The translations under genes were made by a program, and so were the position numbers. DNA of 24,204 bases from Thermoanaerobaculia bacterium (GTDB lineage Bacteria > Acidobacteriota > Thermoanaerobaculia > Gp7-AA8): NCBI GenBank assembly GCA_017883215.1, contig JADGOA010000008.1, forward strand, positions 1 through 24,204, read 5' to 3'. Positions 7,730 to 14,232 of this stretch are shown in pieces. The notes beneath the pieces are model-generated. The model worked only from the letters and a program-made list of their open reading frames with translations. It did no database searches and was not told the DNA's origin. Positions within the stretch are counted from its first letter, which is position 1. Every line of letters begins with the position of its first letter.

Positions 7730-7800
7730 GGGACGGACACCTGCCCGTCCCAGCTTTCATCGGGGGGAGAAACGGAGGACAGGCGTCCCGCCTGTCCTCC
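7730..7800. repeat. Two hairpins in the rpsB-tsf spacer
   Basis: A perfect 12-bp stem, GGAGGACAGGCG (7774-7785) with CGCCTGTCCTCC (7789-7800), has a 3-nt loop. A second stem pairs GGGACGG (7730-7736) with CCGTCCC (7745-7751). Both carry variants of the same GGACAGG/CCTGTCC theme, suggesting a palindromic repeat insertion. Neither is followed by a T run, so they are not clear intrinsic terminators. They could lower tsf expression relative to rpsB or stabilise processed mRNA ends. Confidence 0.65.
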
Positions 7801-7814
7801 AGTTCGGGCGTGGT

Positions 7815-8609
7815 TTACTGAGCCACCGGAGCGGGCGCTTCGGCAGCTGCGGGCTCGGGCGGCGCAGGCGCGGCTGGTTCAGCCGGCGCTTCACCCTTGT
7901 CCTCGGTTCCAATGAACTTCTCTTCGGCGACGTTGTAACCCTCGAGCACCGCGTCCGCGATCTTCTGCGTGAACAGGCGGATGGCTCGGATGGCGTCGTC
8001 GTTGCCGGGGATGACGTAGTTGATGTCTTCCGGATCGCAATTCGTGTCCACGATGGCCACCACCGGGATGCCGAGCTTCTTGGCCTCCTTGACGGCGATG
8101 TATTCCTTCTTCGGATCGATCACGAAGAGGGCATCGGGCAGGCCGTCCAGCTCGCGAATTCCGATCAGGTTCTTCTGCAGCTTTTCACGCTCGTGGTCGA
8201 GCTGCGCGCGCTCCTTCTTCGACATTTCTTTTTCCGTGTCGTTGAGGACCGTTTCGATTTCCTTGAGCCGCTCGATCGACTTGCGCACGGTCGTGAAGTT
8301 GGTGAGCGTGCCACCAAGCCAGCGGTTGTTCACGTAGAACATCCCGCAGCGGTTCGCTTCTTCGAGAATCGCGTCCTGCGCCTGGCGCTTGGTGCCGACG
8401 AACAGGATGCGCTTGCCCTGCGAGGCAAGATCGGCAATGAATGCGGAAGCTTCTTTAAAGAGCTTCAGCGTCTTCTGCAGGTCAATGATGTAGATCCCAT
8501 TGCGCTTGCCGAAGATGTACTTCTTCATCTTCGGGTTCCAGCGCTTGGTCTGATGACCGAAGTGGACGCCAGCCTCCAAAAGCTCTTTCATCGTAATAGA
8601 GACCGCCAA
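7815..8609 (-). CDS. rpsB: 30S ribosomal protein S2
   Basis: This 264-residue small-subunit protein joins late in 30S assembly and contacts S1. Family motifs are MKELLEAGVHFGHQTKRWNPKMKKYIFGKRNGIYIIDLQ at the N-terminus (quoted in part: LEAGVHFGHQTKRWNP), FVGTKRQAQ, RWLGGTLTNF, and DALFVIDPKKE with VAIVDTNCDPE. The start is TTG (8609) directly after AAAGGAGG, which fixes the choice. The last about 35 residues are an extension made mostly of Ala, Pro and Glu, not part of the conserved fold and probably disordered. Confidence 0.96.
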   Translation of the reverse strand: MAVSITMKELLEAGVHFGHQTKRWNPKMKKYIFGKRNGIYIIDLQKTLKLFKEASAFIADLASQGKRILFVGTKRQAQDAILEEANRCGMFYVNNRWLGGTLTNFTTVRKSIERLKEIETVLNDTEKEMSKKERAQLDHEREKLQKNLIGIRELDGLPDALFVIDPKKEYIAVKEAKKLGIPVVAIVDTNCDPEDINYVIPGNDDAIRAIRLFTQKIADAVLEGYNVAEEKFIGTEDKGEAPAEPAAPAPPEPAAAEAPAPVAQ

Positions 8610-8657
8610 GTGAACCCTCCTTTACCAGTCGAAATTGAGTCGTCGAAAACTTCGTCC

Positions 8658-8694
8658 TAAACAAAAAGACAGGAGCGGTTCGCGCCCCTGTCTT
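8658..8694 (-). terminator. Rho-independent terminator after rpsI
   Basis: On the minus strand the stem AAGACAGG (8694-8687) pairs with CCTGTCTT (8673-8666), with further GC pairing in the loop, followed by the T-rich tract TTTGTTT. It lies about 35 nt past the rpsI stop, so rplM-rpsI ends here and rpsB would need its own promoter between this hairpin and 8609. Confidence 0.75.
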
Positions 8695-8729
8695 CAGCTG
8701 CAAGCACTAAATGAACCGGAACATTGCTA

Positions 8730-9122
8730 CTACCGTTTCGAGAACTGGAACCGGGCGCGAGCGCCTTTTTGGCCGTATTTCTTGCGCTCTTTCATGCGCG
8801 GATCGCGCGTGAGGAGACCGGCCTTCTTGAGACGCTTGCGCAGCTCGATGTTGTAGATCTGCAGGGCCCGCGAGATCCCGTGACGGATGGCGCCGGCCTG
8901 TCCGCTGGGGCCGCCGCCGTCGACCGTCACCACGATGTCGAACTTGTCGACGGTCTCGGTGAGCGAGAGCGGCTGCTTGATGATCATCTTCAGCACGTCG
9001 TTGCCGAAGTACTCGTCGAGTCCGCGGCGGTTCACCGTGATCGCGCCGCTGCCCGGACGCAGATGAACGCGCGCCGTCGAGGTCTTGCGCCGTCCCGTTC
9101 CGTAGTATTCAACCAAAGCCAA
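8730..9122 (-). CDS. rpsI: 30S ribosomal protein S9
   Basis: This 130-residue protein has its C-terminal tail reach the P-site tRNA in the 30S head. The sequence shows YYGTGRRKTSTARVHLRPG at the N-terminus, the central GGGPSGQAGAIRHGISRAL, and the conserved basic end LLTRDPRMKERKKYGQKGARARFQFSKR (ending FQFSKR). The frame is open further upstream, but the start is set to TTG at 9122 because AGGAGG lies 6 nt before it and the protein then aligns with the family. It starts 16 nt after the rplM stop, the standard pairing. Confidence 0.96.
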   Translation of the reverse strand: MALVEYYGTGRRKTSTARVHLRPGSGAITVNRRGLDEYFGNDVLKMIIKQPLSLTETVDKFDIVVTVDGGGPSGQAGAIRHGISRALQIYNIELRKRLKKAGLLTRDPRMKERKKYGQKGARARFQFSKR

Positions 9123-9138
9123 GGGAATCCTCCTGTCG

Positions 9139-9573
9139 TTACTTCGCCAGTTCCAACTTCTCGGGCTTCTGCGCCTCATGGGGATGATCGGTGCCGCGAT
9201 ACACCTTCAGCTTCTTGAGCATCTTCCGGCCGACCTTGTTCTTCGGCAGCATGCCCCAGACGGCCTCTTCGATCATCCTTTCGGGCTTCTCGGCCCGGAC
9301 GAAGCGCGCCGCGCGCTGCTTCAAACCACCCGGATAGAGCGAGTGCGAGCGGTAGACCTTGTCTGTTTCCTTCTTGCCCGTCAGCACGATCTTCTCGGCA
9401 TTGATCACGATGACGTGGTCACCGGTGTCGAGGAACGGCGTGTACGTCGGCTTGTTCTTGCCCGAGATGATCGTGGCGATCTCGGTCGACAGGCGCCCGA
9501 GGACCTTGTTCTCGGCGTCGACGATGAACCATCGCGGTTCGATGTCGCCCTGCTTCGGAAAATAGGTACGCAT
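9139..9573 (-). CDS. rplM: 50S ribosomal protein L13
   Basis: This 144-residue early-assembly large-subunit protein shows the family features RWFIVDAENKVLGRLSTEIA, GDHVIVINAEKIVLTGKK, YRSHSLYPGGLK, and the C-terminal AVWGMLPKNKVGRKMLKKLKVY. The ATG follows AGGAG by about 5 nt. It heads the ribosomal protein run; a candidate promoter lies about 190 nt upstream. A heptamer-repeat array occupies part of the leader, where autoregulatory RNA structures of the L13-S9 operon are found in some phyla, but I see no recognisable L13 leader motif here. Confidence 0.97.
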   Translation of the reverse strand: MRTYFPKQGDIEPRWFIVDAENKVLGRLSTEIATIISGKNKPTYTPFLDTGDHVIVINAEKIVLTGKKETDKVYRSHSLYPGGLKQRAARFVRAEKPERMIEEAVWGMLPKNKVGRKMLKKLKVYRGTDHPHEAQKPEKLELAK

Positions 9574-9600
9574 GATTCTCCTGACCCAACACGAAACTCG

Positions 9601-9663
9601 TTATCCGTTGTCGACTGGCAGTTCTCGACCGGCTCATGAGAACCGACAACCGACAGCTGACAA
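9601..9663. repeat. 7-bp-period inverted array in the rplM leader
   Basis: The stretch divides into nine successive 7-bp units: TTATCCG, TTGTCGA, CTGGCAG, TTCTCGA, CCGGCTC, ATGAGAA, CCGACAA, CCGACAG, CTGACAA. The left half is an imperfect reverse complement of the right half (for example TTCTCG against GAGAAC, TTGTCG against CGACAA). The whole can fold as a hairpin in the 5' leader of rplM, starting 28 nt upstream of its ATG. The remaining intergenic DNA to 9909 shows only the two promoter candidates listed. Confidence 0.65.
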
Positions 9664-9759
9664 CGTTCTGGAAGACCCACGGCGCAGGAGTGAACCGCTG
9701 CAGCGCCGCAAGTCATTCAAATCAAAGACGACACGCCTTCCCTGCGGAAAGGGGTGAAA

Positions 9760-9788
9760 CGGTAACATTGCCCAACAAAAACTGTCAA
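9760..9788 (-). promoter_or_regulatory. rplM: Candidate rplM promoter
   Basis: On the minus strand a perfect -35 hexamer TTGACA (9788-9783) is followed after 17 bp by TTACCG (9765-9760), a poor -10 match. The position, about 190 nt upstream of rplM and in the divergent spacer, is reasonable. The call rests on the -35 box. Confidence 0.35.
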
Positions 9789-9869
9789 GGCACGCATTCC
9801 AAAGATCCCGCTGTCCGGACCTTACCGGCCGCGACACAACGCCGACCCACCCGGCTGAATTCCGCCACC

Positions 9870-9898
9870 TTGTCACACCCGCCCCGCCATGGTAGAAG
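9870..9898 (+). promoter_or_regulatory. folD: Candidate folD promoter giving a near-leaderless mRNA
   Basis: TTGTCA (9870-9875), 17 bp, then TAGAAG (9893-9898). Transcription would begin near 9905, just before the GTG at 9910. This arrangement would put the ATG at 9889 inside the promoter and supports the GTG start. Confidence 0.4.
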
Positions 9899-9909
9899 CC
9901 GCACCCATC

Positions 9910-10812
9910 GTGAGTGCACAAATCATCGACGGGAAAGCCGTCGCCAGGCAGATCGAATCGGAAGTCGCCGCCGCCGTCGAGCGGCTCGGATTCGCCCCGG
10001 GACTGGTCGCTGTCCGCGTAGGAAACGATCCTGCCTCCGAGGTCTACGTCCGCAACAAGGCGAAAAAGGCGCAGGAGCTCGGCCTTCGCGGAAGAGAGCT
10101 GGCGCTGCCCGAGTCGACCAGCGAGGCTGACCTCCTGGCCGAAGTGGGCCGGCTCAACCGTGACGACAGCGTCGACGGGATCCTCGTGCAACTGCCGTTG
10201 CCGAAACAGATCTCCGCACAGAAGGTCATCGACGCCATTGCGCCCGCCAAGGATGTCGACGGCTTTCATCCATTCAACGTCGGCCTGCTTCACCTCGGCC
10301 GACCGGCACTGGCGCCCTGCACCCCCGCGGGCGTCATGCGGCTCATCGATTCCACCGGCATCCGGATCGAAGGAGCGAACGCCGTGGTCATCGGCCGCAG
10401 TGACATCGTAGGGAAACCGATGGCCGCCCTGCTCCTTCAACGCCACGCCACCGTGACCATCTGCCACTCCCGCACGCGCGACCTGGCCGCTGTCATTCAC
10501 CAGGGCGACATCGTGGTCGCCGCAGTCGGCAAGCCGCTGCTCGTCACTGCCGGGATGGTCAAGCCGGGGGCTGTCGTCATCGACGTGGGCATGAACCGCG
10601 TCGACGCGTCATTCACTGATCGCCTCGCACACGACAGCGACAAGTCGCGACTCCTGGCGAAGAACGGCTCTGTCCTCGTCGGCGACGTCGACTACGCGCG
10701 CGTTCGTGACGTGGCCGGCTGGATCACTCCGGTGCCGGGCGGCGTCGGCCCGATGACCATCGCCATGCTGATGCAGAACACTGTGACGGCAGCGGAGCGG
10801 AGACGGGCTTGA
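9910..10812 (+). CDS. folD: Methylenetetrahydrofolate dehydrogenase / methenyltetrahydrofolate cyclohydrolase
   Basis: This 300-residue bifunctional enzyme interconverts 5,10-methylene-THF, 5,10-methenyl-THF and 10-formyl-THF with NADP. The N-terminal domain has SEVYVRNKAKKAQELG with the conserved Tyr and catalytic Lys, followed by GILVQLPLPK and DVDGFHPFNVGLL. The Rossmann domain has VIGRSDIVGKPMAALLL, and the C-terminus has PVPGGVGPMTIAMLMQNT. GTG at 9910 gives a start (SAQIIDGKAVA) that aligns with known FolD proteins. An in-frame ATG at 9889 would add seven residues but lies over the candidate -10 box. The coaE start overlaps its stop by 4 nt. Confidence 0.95.
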   Translation: MSAQIIDGKAVARQIESEVAAAVERLGFAPGLVAVRVGNDPASEVYVRNKAKKAQELGLRGRELALPESTSEADLLAEVGRLNRDDSVDGILVQLPLPKQISAQKVIDAIAPAKDVDGFHPFNVGLLHLGRPALAPCTPAGVMRLIDSTGIRIEGANAVVIGRSDIVGKPMAALLLQRHATVTICHSRTRDLAAVIHQGDIVVAAVGKPLLVTAGMVKPGAVVIDVGMNRVDASFTDRLAHDSDKSRLLAKNGSVLVGDVDYARVRDVAGWITPVPGGVGPMTIAMLMQNTVTAAERRRA

Positions 10813-11435
10813 TCCTCCGCGTCGGGCTCACGGGCGGGATCGCCAGTGGAAAGTCGACGATCGCGCGGATGCTCGGCGCGCTGGGCTGCAGGACGATCGA
10901 CGCCGACGCCATCGTGGCCTCCCTCTACCGGCCCGGAAACCGCGGCCATGAGGCTCTGGTGCGCGTTTACGGCTCCGACATCCTCCTGCCCAATGGCGAA
11001 GTCGACCGGCCGAAGCTCGCGACCATCGCCTTCGCCGGTGCGCCGGAGGCGGCGCGGCTGAACTCGCTCATCCATCCACTCGTGATCGACGAGGAAGCAC
11101 GACTGATGAAGGCGGAGGAAATTCGCGCGGAGGGTGAGAAGAGAATCGTGGTCGTCGAGTCCGCGCTGCTCGTCGAGTCCGGCGGACGAGCGCGATACGA
11201 GAAAATCGTCGTCGTCGACGTGGCGCCCGACGTCCAGCTCGCTCGCGCGGTCGCGCGCGGCCTCTCCCATGAGGAAGCGGCGCGGCGCATCGCCCGTCAG
11301 ATGAGCCGCGATGAACGGCTGCGCGCTGCCGACTACGTCATCGACAACAACGGCGACCGGCAGCACGCCCAGTCGGAGACGCGTCGGGTTTACGAGCAGC
11401 TCTGCGGCGATCTGGAAAGCAAAGCCGGCAAATGA
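10809..11435 (+). CDS. coaE: Dephospho-CoA kinase
   Basis: This 208-residue kinase phosphorylates the 3'-OH of dephospho-CoA, the last step of coenzyme A synthesis. The P-loop GGIASGKST lies at residues 9-17, the DADAIV segment near 33 is the substrate Asp region, LNSLIHPLVIDEE near 80 is a family signature, and the lid region contains the Arg-rich ARRIARQMSRDER with the following DYVIDNNGD. The start codon is TTG within the folD stop (TTGA, 4-nt overlap), so translation is coupled to folD. Confidence 0.94.
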   Translation: MILRVGLTGGIASGKSTIARMLGALGCRTIDADAIVASLYRPGNRGHEALVRVYGSDILLPNGEVDRPKLATIAFAGAPEAARLNSLIHPLVIDEEARLMKAEEIRAEGEKRIVVVESALLVESGGRARYEKIVVVDVAPDVQLARAVARGLSHEEAARRIARQMSRDERLRAADYVIDNNGDRQHAQSETRRVYEQLCGDLESKAGK

Positions 11436-11439
11436 ACAA

Positions 11440-11461
11440 ACGCCCCGCTGAGGCGGGGCGT
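11440..11461. terminator. GC-rich hairpin after coaE
   Basis: A perfect 9-bp stem ACGCCCCGC / GCGGGGCGT with a TGAG loop starts 4 nt after the coaE stop. No T run follows on the plus strand; on the minus strand the sequence after it is GTTTGTTCATTT, so it may work in that direction or as a processing stop for coaE. It shares its core with the hairpin at 11528-11557. A third hairpin lies between them, with outer stem 11475-11481 / 11506-11512 and inner stem 11480-11485 / 11496-11501. Confidence 0.5.
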
Positions 11462-11521
11462 CGAGGTACAGCGGCCTTACTGCCGGCCTCGCCGGCGGCA
11501 GTCTGAGTAAGGGCAACCGCC

Positions 11522-11557
11522 AGAAAAGAGAACGCCCCGTCAGAGCGGGGCGTTCTC
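11522..11557 (-). terminator. Rho-independent terminator after the Thr-rich lipoprotein gene
   Basis: A perfect 12-bp stem GAGAACGCCCCG (11557-11546 on the minus strand) pairs with CGGGGCGTTCTC (11539-11528), with a 6-nt loop, followed by TTTT. It lies about 20 nt past the stop of the lipoprotein gene. Confidence 0.75.
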
Positions 11558-11575
11558 AGCGACATTGGTCGAGGT

Positions 11576-11884
11576 TCAGTGCTTCTTGGTCGTCTTGGTG
11601 GTGGTGGTCGTCGTGCCGGTGGTGACAGTGGCGGCCGTGTCGGTGGCGGCCGGGGCGGTGCTGGTTTCAGTCGTCATCGTGCTGGTCATCGCCGTGCTCG
11701 ACGTGTCAGTCGTCGACATCGTGCCCGTCGTGCCCGTGGCGGCCGTGTCGGTCGCTGTCGTGGTGGTGACCGCCGTTTCAGTGGTGGCCGTTTCGGTGTT
11801 GACAGCCTCTTCCTTCTTGCAGCCGACCGCAAACATGGCAACCGCGAAGAGCGCGATGAGGGTGATTACGAGGTTCTTCTTCAT
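11576..11884 (-). CDS. Small Thr/Ala-rich lipoprotein
   Basis: This 102-residue protein has a lipoprotein signal peptide: MKKN, a hydrophobic stretch, then AVGC with the lipidated Cys at residue 22. The mature 80 residues are extremely biased: 38 are Thr, with Ala, Ser, Glu and Val filling the rest and a short Lys-rich end. No fold is expected. Such tails can act as linkers or O-glycosylation targets at the cell surface, but no function is recognised. The ATG at 11884 is preferred over 11911 because it begins the signal peptide and has GGAG upstream. It has its own terminator, and an inverted repeat lies just upstream. Confidence 0.7.
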   Translation of the reverse strand: MKKNLVITLIALFAVAMFAVGCKKEEAVNTETATTETAVTTTTATDTAATGTTGTMSTTDTSSTAMTSTMTTETSTAPAATDTAATVTTGTTTTTTKTTKKH

Positions 11885-11914
11885 TTGATCAATTCTCCAA
11901 TTATTAAACATTCT

Positions 11915-11935
11915 TCAGATCTGGATCAGATCTGA
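11915..11935. promoter_or_regulatory. Inverted repeat upstream of the lipoprotein gene
   Basis: TCAGATCT (11915-11922) and AGATCTGA (11928-11935) form an 8-bp inverted repeat with a 5-bp spacer, 30 nt upstream of the lipoprotein start. It could be an operator or a leader hairpin. TTTAAT just downstream (minus strand) is a possible -10 box, but no good -35 box is visible. Confidence 0.35.
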
Positions 11936-12118
11936 GTTCTTCGTCATCCTATCGTGAAAGTATCGCTCGTAGGGTGCCTGAATCACCTACTTTCGTCTGC
12001 GGCAATGTGCGCAACTAGCTCGAAGAAACTTCTTCGCGAGGTCGATTGCAACGAACAGGGAGGAATGCGAGCGTCATATCCGCTCGCCGAGCGGCATATA
12101 TTAGGGAGACAGGTGAAC

Positions 12119-12901
12119 ATGTCAAGCAGCGCCGTGTCTCAGGACACGTCCGAGCCTGCCACCGGCAGCACGCGTTCATTCGATGGAACGAAGATCGCCT
12201 TCGATCTCTTCCACCGACCGAGCCGGTCCGTGGTCGTGGTCGTACCGGGTTTCTGGCGCACGCGAAGGCACCCGGCCATGCAGCGGTTCGCCTCGTTCGT
12301 CAACGCCGCCGGGTACGCGGCGGCGGTGTGCGACCTTCGCGGGCATGGCGACAGCGAAGGCATCTTCGGGTTCAACCTGTCGGAGCATCAGGACACGGCT
12401 GCGGTGTGCGAGGAACTGCTCCGGAGCCGTTCGTACGAATCGATCACCCTGGTGGGGCTCTCGTACGGCGGCGCCATCGCGATCTCGACAGCGGCCCGGC
12501 ACAAGCTGCCGTTGGCCTCGTTGCTCCTGATCTCTCCGGTCGCGGATTTCTCCACCATCTCGCCGCGGATCAACCTTTTCACGCTTCACCGCCACATCGC
12601 ACTCGGACAGGCTCTGCAGCGCCCCCGTTTCGAGTGGCGCGGGGTCCGCAGCAGCCCCAAGCTGCGCGCAATCGACGACGTTGCCGACGTGCATGTGCCA
12701 ATCTGCCTCGTGCACGTCAAGAACGACTGGCTCATCGACCATAGTCACTCGCTGGCGCTGTACGAGCGCGCAAACGAGCCGAAGGAGCTGCATGTCATCG
12801 ACATCCCCGGGAACTACCACGCCGACCGGATGTTCAACGTCGCGGCCGATCGAGTCGACCCCATCATCTCCGCCTTTCTCGAGTGCTACAGCCCGAAATG
12901 A
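12119..12901 (+). CDS. Alpha/beta hydrolase
   Basis: This 260-residue protein of the alpha/beta-hydrolase fold has a full candidate triad: nucleophile Ser115 in GLSYGG, Asp203 in KNDWLID and His234 in NYHADRMF. The strand-rich start SVVVVVPGFW and CDLRGHGDSEG near residue 71 are typical. Substrate is unknown; serine esterase or lipase-like chemistry is likely. The frame is open back to 11954, but the start at 12119 follows GGGAG/AGGTGA signals and starts where the fold begins. A TATATT (12097-12102) could be its -10 box, and a 7-bp inverted repeat (CGAAGAA 12021-12027, TTCTTCG 12030-12036) lies further upstream. Confidence 0.82.
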   Translation: MSSSAVSQDTSEPATGSTRSFDGTKIAFDLFHRPSRSVVVVVPGFWRTRRHPAMQRFASFVNAAGYAAAVCDLRGHGDSEGIFGFNLSEHQDTAAVCEELLRSRSYESITLVGLSYGGAIAISTAARHKLPLASLLLISPVADFSTISPRINLFTLHRHIALGQALQRPRFEWRGVRSSPKLRAIDDVADVHVPICLVHVKNDWLIDHSHSLALYERANEPKELHVIDIPGNYHADRMFNVAADRVDPIISAFLECYSPK

Positions 12902-12925
12902 AAAAGGCCGCGCTCGCGCGCGGCC
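12901..12925 (-). terminator. Rho-independent terminator of the 54-residue gene
   Basis: The perfect 8-bp stem GGCCGCGC / GCGCGGCC (12925-12906) is followed on the minus strand by TTTTT (12905-12901), which overlaps the hydrolase stop region. It serves the small minus-strand gene ending at 12949 and may also stop plus-strand transcription. Confidence 0.7.
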
Positions 12926-12948
12926 CTGAAGCGGTCGAATTCAAACGT

Positions 12949-13113
12949 TCACGGAAGCGGAAACGGCAGAACCTCGTTCGTTCGCGTGGGCGGAAGGTGC
13001 TCGATCACCTGGAGCTCCGGCATCGACTGATCCCACATCGGCAGGGCCCTCGACTCGGCCTTGCGCTCAGTGCCGCCCTCTTCGGTCCATTCTTCTCCGT
13101 CGAATACCCACAT
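12949..13113 (-). CDS. 54-residue small protein of unknown function
   Basis: This short reading frame begins MWVFDGEEWTEEGG and ends EVLPFPLP. It is acidic in the first half and Pro-rich in the second, with three Trp and no Cys. There is no signal peptide or membrane segment, so it is probably cytosolic. Evidence that it is real: AAAGGA sits 8 nt before the ATG at 13113, a strong intrinsic terminator follows its stop, and about 190 nt of non-coding, hairpin-rich DNA lies upstream. The Asp-Gly-Glu-x-Trp opening could be a small folded motif, but I do not recognise a family. The frame extends upstream to 13161, but the start with the ribosome-binding site is preferred. Confidence 0.6.
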   Translation of the reverse strand: MWVFDGEEWTEEGGTERKAESRALPMWDQSMPELQVIEHLPPTRTNEVLPFPLP

Positions 13114-13134
13114 GATGAGGTCCTTTCTACTACA

Positions 13135-13252
13135 TGCCGGCATCGCCGGCACACCGATCATTTTTCAAGGGGCTTGCCAGCCCGACCGCTCGCGGTCGCC
13201 GGCTTCTAAACACTGATTACGGGGTCGGTTATGCGGAAGTTGCGATTTCCGC
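13135..13252 (-). promoter_or_regulatory. Hairpin-rich leader of the 54-residue gene
   Basis: Four consecutive stems are visible: TGCCGGC/GCCGGCA (13135-13141, 13145-13151), GGGCT/AGCCC (13170-13174, 13179-13183), CGACCG/CGGTCG (13183-13188, 13193-13198) and GCGGAA/TTCCGC (13233-13238, 13247-13252). The first three would be in the 5' leader if transcription starts near 13210. No known riboswitch class is recognised. The rest of 13114-13305 holds nothing else that I can support. Confidence 0.35.
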
Positions 13253-13305
13253 CTCGCCGGGACTCTGCAGGTAGCTGTCCCGATTTCAGATCATTGCGTC
13301 CAGAG

Positions 13306-13890
13306 TCAGGGGCGGCTCGATGCCCGGCTCTGCTGCTCGCGACGCAGATGGTCGCGAAGCATTCGGTACGCTTTGCCACGATGCGAGATCACGTCCTTCT
13401 CTTCGGGGGTCATCTCCGCGTATGTCCGCGTCGAGCCGTGCGGCTTGAACCACGGGTCCCATCCGAAATTCTGTTCACCGCGCGGGTCGACGAGAATCTC
13501 GCCCGTCGTCTCGCCCAGGAACACGCGCGCGTCGGTCCCGTCCCAGTAGGCCACACAGCACTGCGCGCGCGCGGCACGATTCAGCAGCGCATAGGCGATG
13601 GCACCCAGGCCCTTTCCACCAGCAGCTTCCAGCAGCCATCGCACGTACGGCCCGGGAAAGTTGCCGAGCTCGTCGAAGCCGAGCCCCACATCTTCCACGA
13701 TCAGACGCCCGTAGCCTTTTGTCCGCGCCGCCTCGAGTTTGTAGCGTGTAATCTCCTCGACCGTCGCCGCCTGAATCTCGGGCAGGTTGATCAACACGCG
13801 GAGCAGAGGAACACCCAGAATGCGTTCCGCTTCGATGCCTTTGTTGGGATTGCCTGAAACGAGGATGAGCTTGTCTGCTTCGTGGGACAC
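13306..13890 (-). CDS. Non-canonical purine NTP pyrophosphatase, ITPA/HAM1 family
   Basis: This 194-residue enzyme should hydrolyse ITP, XTP and their deoxy forms to monophosphates and pyrophosphate, keeping deaminated purines out of DNA and RNA. SGNPNKGIEAERIL (12-25) is the nucleotide-binding start, VEDVGLGFDEL (65-75) carries the metal-binding acidic residues, FPGPYVRWLLE (78-88) and FGWDPWFKP (142-150) line the pocket, and SHRGKAYRML (169-178) is the conserved end. The central segment resembles the human ITPA / archaeal type (LPGPYIKWFLE, FGWDPCFQP) more than E. coli RdgB. It lies just downstream of the anti-sigma gene on the same strand. Confidence 0.92.
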   Translation of the reverse strand: MSHEADKLILVSGNPNKGIEAERILGVPLLRVLINLPEIQAATVEEITRYKLEAARTKGYGRLIVEDVGLGFDELGNFPGPYVRWLLEAAGGKGLGAIAYALLNRAARAQCCVAYWDGTDARVFLGETTGEILVDPRGEQNFGWDPWFKPHGSTRTYAEMTPEEKDVISHRGKAYRMLRDHLRREQQSRASSRP

Positions 13891-13940
13891 GGGCGGATTC
13901 TACACGCGCGGTGCCAACCGAAAGTGCGGTCGCTGCCGAA

Positions 13941-14180
13941 TTACAGCAACCCCACGACCATTGCGCGCAGTGAGCGCGACAAACGGATCTTCAGATGCTG
14001 GGGAGCGGGCACCGGAGCCAGCCGGCGCAGTACGAAATCACGGAGCCGTTTCTGAATCCGTATGCGCGTTTCGCACTCGGGACAGAGAGTGAGGTGTTTC
14101 GAGATATCCAGCCGCTTCGTCTCGGCAAGCGTTCCGTCGAGGAAGAAGTAGATGATGCGTTTCACATCGTCACAGCCCAT
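13941..14180 (-). CDS. Zinc-binding anti-sigma factor, RsrA-like
   Basis: This 79-residue protein has Cys3, His29, Cys33 and Cys36. The spacing C-x25-H-x3-C-x2-C is the same as in the redox-sensing anti-sigma factor RsrA of Streptomyces (Cys11, His37, Cys41, Cys44), in which zinc is lost and a disulfide forms under thiol-oxidising stress, releasing the sigma factor. The rest is helical and basic, without a membrane segment, so the protein is soluble. AAGGA lies 8 nt before the ATG. It directly follows the ECF sigma gene (52 nt gap), which is the expected partner. Confidence 0.82.
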   Translation of the reverse strand: MGCDDVKRIIYFFLDGTLAETKRLDISKHLTLCPECETRIRIQKRLRDFVLRRLAPVPAPQHLKIRLSRSLRAMVVGLL

Positions 14181-14232
14181 TGCGAGTCCTTCCTGAACCA
14201 GAAGTGACGACTCTCAACGCGCTGCAACTGAC

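Noticed and set aside
7774..7800. Intrinsic terminator between rpsB and tsf
   Set aside because: The hairpin is perfect but lacks a T run on either strand, so it is listed as a repeat hairpin only.
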